Assembly: GCF_004027225.2 (NCBI RefSeq)
Contig: NC_044278.2
Coordinates: 98,696,743 to 98,760,742 of the forward strand
Length of the DNA: 64,000 bases
Source of the DNA: Strigops habroptila
Taxonomy: Eukaryota; Chordata; Aves; Psittaciformes; Psittacidae
Direction of reading: 5' to 3'
In this document: positions 46,291 through 58,600 of the stretch, one piece after another
Layout: each line of letters begins with the position of its first letter
How positions within the stretch are numbered: the stretch's first letter is position 1
Made by a program: the position numbers and the translations under genes
The notes under the pieces: generated by a model
The model's input: the letters and a program-made list of their open reading frames with translations, nothing else
Databases searched by the model: none
What the model was told of the DNA's origin: nothing

Positions 46291-49200
46291 GGTTGAAGTA
46301 GCCGGGATAGTAAGCAATGTTTTGAGTGTTTCCTCGTGGAACTTAGAGGTTTTCTGTCCAAGTACTTTGGAAAACTGCTCCTGACTTTGTCTTTTTTGAA
46401 AGATTCACGTCAAACAGTTTGGGCTTGAGTAGTTCGTATATGGAAAAATCTGTTGGCAGTGATGGGAAACTGGCAGGCACACAGCTAATGAAATAATTAA
46501 ATAGCAATCTTACATAACAGTAAATTTTCCATGATGTCGCTGGAACCTTTGGCCACAGAACAGTGGATAGTGATGATGTTTTTATACTTCAGTGCTGTGA
46601 ACAGTGTAAATGCCAGGCAGCGCAGCTCTACCATGAAGGGAATTACCTGCCCCACGGATTCTCACTTTGCGTTTTAGAGAAGTGCCAAGTAGGTGCTCAG
46701 AGCCTAAAAGCTCTGTGTGGAGAGCATGTGATGGAGATACAGACCAAGGAGGCGGGGAAGTTCATTTATTTGGATAAAAAAAGACTTGAGACAGCAGTAG
46801 TACCGAGAGGAGGAAAATAGACGTGCTGGCTGGGTGAACGCAGCTGCTGGGATATCGGCCTGAGAAGATGGTATAGGCTGGAATGTCAGAAGATGGGAGT
46901 TTGCTCAAGATTTAAGTAATTTTGAGAGTAGGAATTGCCATGTTAGACCAGTTCACTGACTTTCTCTGTTATCCAGTCTTTGATATTACCTACCTGCTTA
47001 AACTCTAGCAGTAGGCAATCACCTAATGAAAAATACAAGGGTTACTTTAAATAAACTAATTTAAATAAAGAAAAAAAAAATGTAAATTTATCAGGCTAGT
47101 ACGTGGCTTGTATTAGTTTCTATCCTTTATAAGATCTGTTTTAATTCAGGTTGTTCTCTAAATTCTTGGAAGTTACAAATACTTTCTTCATTGCTATTTC
47201 CCTATAGAAATAAGGCTTAAACAGTTCTGGCTGCATGGTAGGTCTCCTTCATCCTCTTCATCTTTGAAATCAGTGGCTGATAGAGAAACAGTTGACATAT
47301 AGAAAGAGCTCTTGGATTAGGTGTTGGTGGAGGTTTTTGTTGTTGTTGTTGTTGGTTGGTTTTTTTTTCTGTTGTTGTTTTGCTTTTTTTCTCCCCTACA
47401 CCCCCCAGGTTTCAAAAATAGTTGGAAAGAGTGACCTCTGGCAGTCAGGATATTTAATCCTCTTAAGCTTTAGGCTTCACATTTACCTTCTGGTACTGAG
47501 ATCCACCACTGAGCTGTGCTGGGTTTTTTTAATATACATTATTTTTTAATGAAGTACGGTTTGCTGCTTCAGATGCAGGATCGTCAGTCAGATAGCTGAG
47601 ATGTTAGTTTACAATATCAAATGGAACTCAGGTTTCCCTGTTGCATTGTAGTCTGTCTTGGTCATGTCACTGGAAGCCCCAGAGTGTATCTGTACTGATA
47701 AATGAAAAAGGGCTGCGGAATGAGCTCAACCACTGAATTGACCTGTGATTATCTGCAGTGCCCGTTAGCTCTTTTCTTAGCTCTGTTTTGGACCAGCTTT
47801 CTCCAAGTTCCTCTAAGTCTTACTTAGCACTGAGTAGTACAGATCTGGGCCAATCTGCCCATAGGACCAAAGGTTGGTTTGCAGTGCTCTTGTATTTAGT
47901 AACATACACTTTGCCATTCGTTCCAGCCTCAAAACAGAGGAAATAAGACTGCATTGTACAGAAATGGATTACAGATAAATATTAAAATATGCAGAACACT
48001 TACATACTATATTAAGATCATACACTGAAAATAATAATGACCGAAGATCTTCCTTGTATATGATCAGATTGGTGCTTAAATGTTCTGTTTCAGAGAATAT
48101 TTCTTCTTGTGTTGTGAGGGAGCAATCCAGTTGGCTTATTTACTTTATACCATCCATTATTTTGTATTAATTTTAATAAATTAGTAAGAATAAATTCAGC
48201 TCTTCAGGATGACTTTTAGTTATCTTGTGTTAAAGTTAAAATCTACTGTGAATTCCTTCTTCCATTTCCAAGTGCTTTTCTACCCAAAGGGATGGCTTGG
48301 TGGTACCTATGCTGTGCATATACTGCAAATTTGGGATGTTTCAAACAGTTGGACATGAGTTGCAGCATTCCCACTCTTCTGAACTGCTGAGTCAGCTTTT
48401 GTATCTCTGCCGCGCACAGCCATGCACTATTGCTGTGTATATGCTGATAGTGCTGACGGCTCCTTTTTCTTACAGACTTTTTCTAGTGTTAATAAAGATT
48501 GAGCTTTAGCAAGAACAGTTTTGGTGACAATGTGACAAGCATATAGTGAATAGTAAATTAATTGGCTCAAGTTGAAATGTAGATATGACTTGAGGCTTTT
48601 ACTTGATGTCTCTTCTTGTTGTATATCTAACAATCACTAGCAAAAGAATTATTTAGAATCTGTAAAATATCCTTGCCTCGGCCTCTCAGCAAAAACAAAT
48701 CAAAAACATGGGGTAAAGTAGACTATGGTACTGCAATTGTGTTCTCACAAATTAATTCTTTACCTTAAGAAGGGATTTTTCACAGGTACTAAAAATGTCA
48801 AAACACTAGATTTTGCTCATGAAGAAGTACATTCTGATGTTAGTTAAAACTTGTCTGTCTTTCTGTCTTCTAAACATTTTCTGTGTTTTGGAAACCTACA
48901 ATTATTTTTAAATCAGAGTTCTTTACTGTTAAATTGTTTTCCACCTTTATACCCTTCTCAAAAGAAAAAATGGATTTTTCATTAGTAAACACAAGTATTG
49001 ACACAAGATTATGTAGTTTGGGAGTCCCTGTTTTGTTTTTTTTTTTGCTAGCAAATAATTTGACTATGCATATCTCAAATGGTTAATGTGTAGATCATAA
49101 GATATATGACATGGTTAAGTTTAATCTTTCATGTAGGGATCCAGCTCTGTTCACATACTTTTTAGAGTTCTTTCCAGTTACTTTCAAGATAATTTTTTGC

Positions 49201-51827
49201 TGTTGTGCTGGTCACAAGCATGCTTGTAACTTCTAAACTTAATGTCTTTGATGGATGTTAAACATGCATTTTATTCATAGAATCATAGAATGGTTTGGGT
49301 TGGAAGGGACCTTAAAGCTCATCTAACCCCCCTGCCATGGGCAGGGACACCTTCCACTAGACCAGGTTGCTCCAAGCTCTGTCCAGCCTGGCCTTGAACA
49401 CTGCCAGGGATGGGACAGCCACAGCTTCTCTGGGCAACCTGTTCCTCACCGCCCTCATAATGAAGGATTTCTTCCTTATATTTAAGCTAAACCTACCCTC
49501 TTTCAGTTTAAAACCATTCCTTCTTGTTCTATGCCTACATGTCCTTGTAAAAAGTCCCTCTCCAGATTTCTTGTAGGTTCCCTTTAGCTACTGGAAGGCT
49601 GCTATAAGGGCTCCCCAGACCTTTCTCTTCTCCAGGCTGAACAAGCCCAACTCTCTCAGCCTGTCTTCATGGGAGAGGTGCTCCAGTCCTCTGATCATCT
49701 TTGTGGCCTCCTCTGGACTTACTCAAGCAGATCCATGTCCTTCTTGTGTTGGGGACCCCAGAGCTGGATGCAGCACTGCCGATGGGGGTCTCACAAGAGT
49801 GGAGTAGAGAGGGAGGATCACCTCCCTCGACCTGCTGGTTATGCTGCTTTTGATGCAGCATATGGTTGGCAGTATTGTTCTTTTGCTTACATCAGAGATG
49901 CTGAGTCTGTTGGCAGGAAATGACTGCAATCAACCAGAAAAATCTCCTCCAGCCCAAAATTTCTTTTTCCTGCTACGTGAGGAATGAGCAGCGGGCAGCA
50001 AGCCTGCTGGCTTGCGTCACTGCTGATCTGCTCCACATGGGCAGACTTCTCAAGCCATCCCTGTTGTATTCTGAGCTACATGTCTCTCATTGGACTGAAA
50101 TAATGTATCTTGTCTTTTGCATGAAATTGGATTCCATTGCATCATAAAAACAGAGATGTGCTTCAGATTACATGGCACTTCTGTCACGTGACTGCAGATG
50201 CATCAGTCACATAAGTGCTACCTGCACTCAGATCATAAAGGATGTGGGACTAGAACATGGCATTCCACCTTTGCCTCTTTAAAAATCTTTTCATGACCTG
50301 CACTTCTTAAATTTCTCTGCTTTTGTTGCAGTAGAGGAAGGATTTTTTTCCAGATTATATATTTTTACTTTTTTGATAATTAGACTGAAACAAGAAGAGA
50401 CAGTAAATAAATGTAGGTGCTATTTCAGAATTTGTTAGAAGTTTGGATTTGAATAGTTCTTCTTTCCTAATTTGCTTTCTTCTTTTTATCCAGTATATTT
50501 ATAGAAACTAATGCAGTCTCTAAGTCTCTGGCTTAGTAAGCCAAACTTAATTCTCTCTAGCAAAAAGCACTTGATTCACCAGAAAACATCAGTTACTTCT
50601 GCACACCTCTTCGTGTTCTTGTGCAGCTTTCCTGAATGTGGCTCAGTGTTGTCTGATATCTCACCAATGCGGTGTAATGGAAGTATTTTTATTTTTGTAC
50701 TTTGATTTTACTTACCCCATGTTTTTTGTATTTTGCTGTCATTGTGATTTTATCTAGATTTTTCTCCTTTCTTCCATCCAGCTTACAGCAGAGAATCATT
50801 GTTTTTATTGAAAATGCACGCTCTTTCATTTTTATATAGTACCCCATTTTTGTTGTCCACAATCATTATTCTTTCCTAGTAAAATAACCTGATTTTTCTG
50901 AATTGACAATGCCTCTCAACACCGTCAGCAAAAAAATTTCACTGGAATTTTTTACATTGTGTGTTGTAAACACTGTCTTTGTCCAAGAATGATTTGGATT
51001 TACTGCATTTGGCCAGGACGGAAGACATGCGTTCAGTTAAAACATATATGCATAAACCTGTTGGATTCTTTTCTGCTCTTCAGTTGTTGAAATACACGTG
51101 AGGCACTCTGAGGAACACATTCTTAGAACCTGCAATCTGCGCACATTGGTGCTTCCGAGTTTTTGCCACCTGGAAAGCAAGGAAGGGAGAACACCAATTG
51201 TCTTTCTCACTTTATAAACACTGTAAAGGAAATAAGTAATCCCTGGCTTTATTTTGTAAAGCACAGCTTTAACTGTTCAAAGTATTTCTTCCTGGTTCTG
51301 TGTGCTGAAGTTTATCAAGATTTGTTTAAATCTGTTGAGTGCTTTCCCTTAAATTATTTAAATAAATATGTCCTGAGTTTGTAAGTTCAGCCTTTATTTA
51401 AATAGACAAAATGTTAACTGAATTTTTTTAATACCTTAAAGATTTTTTTTTTAAAATACTATCAAAAGTAAATTCTTAAACTTTTTTTAGTCCTGTATTT
51501 GCTACTGATCTTAATATTTTTTAAGATGGAAAATTTAATTTTGGTCATGTCCGTATTCTTCTGATATTTAACTTTTAAGAAATACATATCTGATGTAACT
51601 AGATGTGATAGTTATAAGTTTCTTGCTGTCTTGGAATCACGTATTGTAAATCTGAAGGTTATTAGGAGATAACCATAACATATCAGACACTGTACCAGGC
51701 AACTAGTTAGGTTTCTGCTAATACATGCAGTGTGGTCATCACTAGAAACTAATTATAAGGTATTTTTATTCTAAGGTAAATATTGTTTGTCTTTATCTAT
51801 AAATATTTTTAATAATTTTTATTCCAG
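45936..51827 (+). other. SPART first intron
   Basis: The intron runs from the CpG-island donor to the TTATTCCAG acceptor at 51819-51827. It contains a T/G-rich low-complexity stretch (about 47333-47392) and the CR1 copy at 49276-49885. I see no other exon; the 85-codon frame at 46563-46820 has no recognised homology. Confidence 0.6.
49276..49885 (-). repeat. CR1 retrotransposon, 5'-truncated
   Basis: Begins at the left with the reverse-complement terminus CATAGAATCATAGAATGG and the GGTTTGGGTTGGAAGGGACC block. It continues through CTGCCATGGGCAGGGACACC, GGCCTTGAACACTGCCAGGG and the CTCTTCTCCAGGCTGAACAA block into more 5' CR1 sequence. The right edge is approximate. Confidence 0.95.
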
Positions 51828-51836
51828 TTTGCTGTA

Positions 51837-52667
51837 ATGGAACAGCTGCAGGATCCCGTTATGCAAGAAGATGCAAATATTAAAGCTATTAATGAAGAGT
51901 ACAGGAAAGCCTTTATTTTTATCAATAAAGGACTGAATACAGATGAACTGGGGCAGAAGGAAGAGGCAAGAACTTATTATAAGCAAGGACTTGACCACTT
52001 GCTGCGAGGAATTAGCATTCCATCACAGGGTCCTGCATGCATAGGGTCCCAGTGGGAGTCTGCTAGGCAAATGCAACAGAAGATGAGGGAGACCCTTCAA
52101 AACGTTCACACTCGACTTGGCATTCTAGAACAAAACACCATACCTGTACAAGCAAGTTCTGCCATGATGGATGCCTCTGCTGGGACGCCCGGGTTGTACC
52201 CATCCATTCCTTCCAAAGAAAAGCCAGAAAGACCCCCTGCCCCTAATTCTCTGCTTGTACCAAGTCAGCCACCTGCAGCAGATGGAGGTGAGGTTGCATC
52301 TGTGAGCCCGGGGCAAATTCCAGCTACGAGTCCATCTGCAAAACCTCTTTGTCTGCCAAATGAAGCACCTCCTGCCTATACTCCTCAAGCTACCAATGGC
52401 CATTTTACTGTGTCCTATGGCACAGACTCTGGGGAGTTTTCTTCTGTAAGTGAGGACTACTACAGCAAGTGTACTCAGCCACCTCCCCTTGAAAACCTGG
52501 GAGTGGATGCAGATGAGCTGATCTTGATTCCCCAGGGAGTACAGATATTCTTTGTGACTCCTGATGGGCAGGTTAGTGCTCCTTCATATCCTGGATATCT
52601 ACGCATTGTGAAGTTCTTGGATACAGATGGCGAGACGGCCCAGAATCGTCCACCTGGATTTCTTCAG
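51837..52667 (+). CDS. SPART: SPART coding exon 1
   Basis: Codons 1-277, ending CAG before GTAACA; phase 0. It encodes the MIT domain, a low-complexity proline- and serine-rich linker, PPAY, and the start of the conserved central region ending NRPPGFLQ. Upstream of the ATG only nine exonic bases remain before the acceptor. Confidence 0.96.
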
Positions 52668-55600
52668 GTAACAGGAAAATAATTTTCTCCTTTAATTAAA
52701 TTTCAAAATATTATAAAATTTTAATGTTATAAAATTTTAAAAGGCAATCTTCTTAAGTTCTTGCTCTGTGTGATAATATCAAGGATGTTGGAAAAATGGT
52801 TTTCTGCAAATACACATTTTTATGACTTTTTCTGCGAAAATTGTCTCTGTGTCTTTCAAGGTTGTCAAGTGCTGACTGTTCTGGTGAATTCTGTTTTCTA
52901 AAGGAGTTTACTTAACGCGTCTCTTCATTTCATAAAATTAACTTCCCTTTCCTCCTTTAGAGAAGACATGTTGATTCACCTATTGTAACATGTCAGTGTA
53001 AAACAGGGTTGTGCACTACTCCAGTCTCAACTAGTGAGAAGGTATTGTAGTTAGGACAACTGCTAATTAGGAATTTGAGTGCCATATTAATCCAGACTCT
53101 GAACTACAAATAAAGAAGATGCATTATTTGCTTTTTTTCAGTCCATGCTTGCTTCATGTGGGCATGTTCTGTAACATACGTTGTGTTTCTGGTCTGGTTT
53201 CTGACTTTGGATCTCCTTGTTGCTGCTAGGACTGGCTGCTGGAAGTCTCATCAGTTTGTTCCTCCAATGGCAAACTTGGAGGAACAAACAAAAACTTCTT
53301 CCTGGTTTGGGGTCTGCTGATTCACCTCCACTCGTGTTAGCAGTCTTCAACAATCGCCCAGTGAAAGCCATACGTTCTCTTTATCCTATCGTATACACCT
53401 GTCCTGAACCTGCAGGAAGTTACAGGCCCTGTGAATCCTGACTTGTTTGGCAGTGCTTTTCATCTGCTTTCATACCTGGGCCTTAAGACTAGACCTCATT
53501 TAAGAGGCTACTAGCCCAAATTATAGTCCTGTGAAAATTAGTATTTTCTCTACATTAGACTGTCAGAACCAATCAAGAATGATATTTCCACAGTCGTCTT
53601 TTTTTTCTTGATGGCATAAGGCTATTTTATTTTTCTTACTAAACTTTACAGAAGATCAAGTTTCTGGTGCTTATCAGTATGTCCTACCTGCCTTTCTTTT
53701 TAAAAGCATCCTTTGATTTCTTTATGTACTTCTTTTTTCTAGGTGTGTGACTGGTTGTATCCCCTAATGAGTAACCAGTCTCCTGTTCTTTGCTGCAATA
53801 CTGGAGTCTACATGTTCCCTGACACGATGTCCCAGGTACCGGGGTCCTATGTGGGACTAGTGCTGTCTTCAGAACTTCCAGCAGCTGACAGAGAGCTGTT
53901 TGAGGATCTCTTAAAACAGATGTCTGACCTTCGAATCCAGGTACATTTCTGGGCTGCCTATTTTAAGGCAATAAAGAGAGGTGTAAATGATCAATATATT
54001 CTCTCATTTACAGTTAGTTGTGTAAAACTGCAAAGTTCTGTGTCTTGCTTGGTAAACTCACCGGTGAGAAATAGATAATGTAGCCAAGATTAAGCAACCT
54101 AGTAATGAAACTGTAGGCCCTGTGAGGTGGGAAGACAGAAAGGTTTTAATACTAAATTGTAAGCCCAGAGAGGGATCAGAGACCATATTTTATATTTTCT
54201 CTTTTTCCAAAAGGTAACATAGAACCCAAATGGAATTTTGTGTTCAGGAGAAAACATGGTGTTTCCTCTGTGTGTGCACACAGTCTGTGTAGTTTTGATG
54301 GTACTATTCTTGGAATATTGTGACCAAATGTTTACAGTTCAAAAATGTTAAGCTGCTTCAGAGACGATCTGTGAAAATAGTATGTACCTCAAAAACCTGC
54401 CTTCAAATGGGATCTCAGAACAGATAAATCTAGTGCCTTATTGCAGTAAGATACTGACTGATAGAGAAAATAGAAAAAAACCCCATAGTCTTAACAAATA
54501 TGAAGTAAGATGAAGTGACTAGAAGCAAGTGAACTATGTTACTGTAAGAGCACTGGAGCACCATTTCAGGAAGAATGGTAATCAGTGATTACTTAAAAGC
54601 TCATAACAATTTTGTATCTTCTCATGAAAGATAAAATCTTGTTGAATCACCAAGATTTGAATGCAGCAATGATGCGGGACCAGCTTGCAGCATGCCATGT
54701 GGGCAGAGTTCTGCTATGGTATAAATCCTGTTGAGTTCAGCAGGGAATTTCACTAGCGAAAGAGACCCCTAATTTTTACTTGAAATAGAAAAGTACTACA
54801 GAATAATGTGATGTTTCAGTGCAGGAATTAATGGATAAAATCTGTTGGTTTTCCTGCTTAGAAGTAGTTCAAATTTAATACTTCATTAGTTCCTTGTTGT
54901 CCTAAAATTCCATGTTTTTATTAATGTTCCCTGATACAATGTCACAGGTGCCAGGATCCCATGAGAGAGTAGGGTTATCTTCAGAGCTCCCAGCAACTGA
55001 GAGAGTGCATTTTGAAGATAAATTTAAACAGAGGTCTGGCCACAAAGTCCAGGTAAATTCCAGGACAGTGATTCCAAATTTTATTAGTAAAATTGTCACT
55101 GAACAAAAAACATGGCTTTTTTTTACATTAGAACTATTGAGCTTTCAGATTTGACTAACAGCTGCGATGCATGCTGTGACCTGTAGGGCTTGGGGTTTTT
55201 TGGTTGGTTTGTTGGGGTTTTTTTTGTTAGATTATTTTTTTGTTAAGAGCTGATTCAGTTACTGCAGGCTACCACATTTTGCAGATCAGCAGGTTTCTGG
55301 AGTCTTAAAACCTGTGATATAGCACAAATATTTCAAAGCCTGGTGTGATGGCCATTTAATGTGTCTGGTTTATATAGTACTCACGAAGGTCTAATTAACA
55401 ACTATATTTAATGTAATTATAGTCCTGAGTCACCTGTCTTGCCAGAGAATCCATTTCTGCTTCTTAGGATAGTCCTTAGAAGTCTTGTTAAGTGTTTTTC
55501 TACACCAAGCTGTGGTGTAGCTAAATCATATCTGGAACATAGTTTTGGGGTTTTTTTGTTGTTGTTTTTTTCTCCTGCCCAGCCCCCAAAGTGTTTTGGT

Positions 55601-58600
55601 CACCTGCTAAAGACATTTCTTGAACATGAGATTTCACACTGCTGTCAAGCAGTAACTGATGGTATAGTATATGTCAGCGATAGATTGTTAACTGTCTGGG
55701 TAGCAACCTTCTAAGTCTTAATGTACTCTTTTCTGTTAATGTTGGTTTTGTTTTGTTTTACTGCAACAGTCATTTTTGTGTGATACCCTGATTTTAGTTT
55801 CAGTAAATATTTCTGGGAAATCTAAGAATTCCATGTGATATCGAATACTATTGTATGTTGTGTATTTTATTCTGCTCATAGTTTCCATCTAAGAATTTAG
55901 ACTCTTCTAGACTAAACAAAAAGGTTTTTTCTCTCTATGCACCATTAACCAGCAGTGTTTCAATTGTTGAAATTTTTACTTTTACATTAGAATAATCCTA
56001 AAATAGAATCTTAACAAAAACCTAAATTATTAAATTTTTTTTTTTTGCTTTCTGTAATTAAAGTTTAATTATACATTCTTTGTGAACTGTCTAAAGTGAT
56101 GTTACACTTTTTAGAAACACTAACCAGACTGTGGTGGTGGTTTGTATGTTTGAATGATTAAGACCTACTCCAGAAACTCCAGTGTTTGACATGAAACTAC
56201 ACAGAACCCATCCACCCAACTTTAAATTTGGAGCAGTGTCATGCACAGCTTGATGTGTTCCTTGGCTGTGCCAGTCTGCAAAAGCATCAACAGCACATAG
56301 GATGAATAATCTCCTTTATTTTTGAATTTGGGAGGGAAGGACGAGGACCAAAACAACCAGAACAGCTGCATTCTTTTAGTGCAGCTGGATTCTCCGACCA
56401 AAGACTGAAGTTCCCATGTTGAATAACGAAAGAATTGACTTACCTCTGAAAAGATAAAAATGATAAATGGACAAGTCTCATCTTTTGGCAGTGTTGGCAA
56501 GCAAATCTTTTCGTTGTTACTGGATGAAGAAAGCATAGAGAAAATGCTGAGCTTTCTGATAAGCTTTTTTGAATGCACAGCTTATCTGTGCAAAAGTAAT
56601 TGAATCACAAATTTCCCTTGAGTTTCTGGGTGCTGACCCAAGGAATACACAACATTAACATTATTTCATAATGGATTTGTATGATCTAAAACAGAAATCC
56701 TGATGATAATGTTGCCAAGTAGATTCTCAGGTGTTTACTTACCCTTTTTAGCCTTCAGATGCCTCTAGTGATGCAATTAACTTGTCTCAGACTGTACGGA
56801 TCGAACCACAACCTGAAGGAGCGGAAAACCAGAAACAGTTGCCAGAATGGAGTGAGAAAGTTGCCCATGGAATCTTGTCAGGTACTGTTGTAATAAGGGG
56901 ATTGTGTTGAATATAAACCGCTGTAACATTTTAACAGTATTTTCATCTAAATCCATGTGGGCTGGTAGAAGCTGAGTGGTCAGAAATAGTCAGTCGTTCA
57001 TCAGTTCCATTTGTGATCATCTAAAGGATACTTTGAGCTTTATAAAACCAGTGCAGAATTTAAATCCATTGCCAACAGTCTTGCTCATTACACATGAGGT
57101 AGGCTTCTCACTTGACTAAATGTTAGGATATCACCCTCTGTGGCTCAAACCACTGTGACAGAACAGTTTTACTCCTGTATGAGCAGTTATATTAAACCAG
57201 GCATATATCTGCAGAAAAACTTTTTTTTCCCCCCCCCTCTGAGAAGCTCTGGAATATACTAATGACCATCCACTGATTGTAATAAATATGAATCTGCTAG
57301 GAGGGCTAGAGGGTTGGGTTGTGTGTTTTCAGAATGTAACAGCAGTGAGGTATGCAGTTCTATCACTTCTGACCCAGCTGTGGCTTGGATATCTATCAAA
57401 AACTGAGTATCTGTATTAAGCCAAGGTTTGGAAGAGGGGTGGCTGTATTAAATAAAGTGAACTGAAAAAATTGGACCTTGTAGGAGCAGAAAATTGCTGC
57501 AGGAATTCATGCTGTTGCATTCAGGAAGATTATAATTGCAGGCTGTGTTTCGGGAGTGTTTCCAGAATCAGTGTTGCAGAGGCAGAGGAGGGAAAGCTGT
57601 AGGAATTGTAGTCTGTAAAGTTGTACATTGTAAGGAAATAAATTTTTGCCTCGAAGGTGCATCTTGGGTGAGCTGGGGCCTAATAAAAGGAGCAGAATAT
57701 ACTGGTAAAGCTATACACAAAGGAGCTTCTAAGCTGCGAGAACACATCCAACCAGAAGAGAAACCTCTGGAAGTCAACCCAACTGTAGCAAAGGGACTTC
57801 ATGTAGCAAAACAGGCTACTGGAGGAGCTGTGAAAGTCAGCCAATTCTTAGGTAAAAATTTTCATCTCATAGTGTATTATATTTTTTGTCTTAAATAATA
57901 AATATTCTATAAAATGAGATCTGGTTTCTCTAGCCAAAAAACTAGAGGAGGGACTGACCCAATGAAATCCAAAAATCGGTAGTTTTTGCCTTGTTATCTC
58001 CTGCGAGTGACATGTTTTAGGACTAATATTTATTATATGGCCTTGAGGCATCCTTTTCTTTTAAAGTTTCAAAGCAAATTGTGCTGGAAATTATAAAACT
58101 ACTTTGAAGAGCTGGAGTGATTCTAAGAAAGACTTCTCCAGAAGTCAGGGCAGGAAAGAAACAGCATGTTCCCTATCTGCGAGTTGGGGATAACACAACA
58201 ATGGTTTCTTGAAATTTGAGTGTGAGACCAGTGTGCCCTTTGAAGTGCTTTTTAGCCATACTTGTTTCTTAGGAATTGGAGCTGAATCTGAAATCTGAAA
58301 ATCAGAGAATCTGAAAAATAAGGTTGCTTCTATATCAGTTGGGTACTTAAGCATGGATTGAAGCCTGTCATTGAAATAAGCATATTAAATAGAAGCAACA
58401 CTCCAGACTTGAGCGTGCTTACTTCTAATTAGGCATAAGGACCTTTAAAGGAAGATATTCTATGTTTGTACTAAATAATCTGCATACTATTATTTTATGG
58501 TAGTCGAGGGAGTCTGTTCTATAGCAAGCTGTGTTGGGAAGGAGCTGGCTCCACATGTGAAGAAGCACGGCAGCAAATTAGTTCCAGAGTCCCTCAAGAA

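Noticed and set aside
45675-46361. 228-codon minus-strand ORF, and several plus-strand ORFs, in the SPART CpG island
   Set aside because: Open frames on both strands follow from GC-rich composition. The residues are arginine/proline/alanine runs with no domain.
46563-46820. 85-codon cysteine-containing plus ORF in SPART intron 1
   Set aside because: No recognised family, no upstream exon logic and no conservation I can point to.
57536-57656. Upstream in-frame extension of SPART coding exon 4
   Set aside because: Sequence before the AG at 57655-57656 is not spartin-like. The splice junction restores the conserved SGASWVS.
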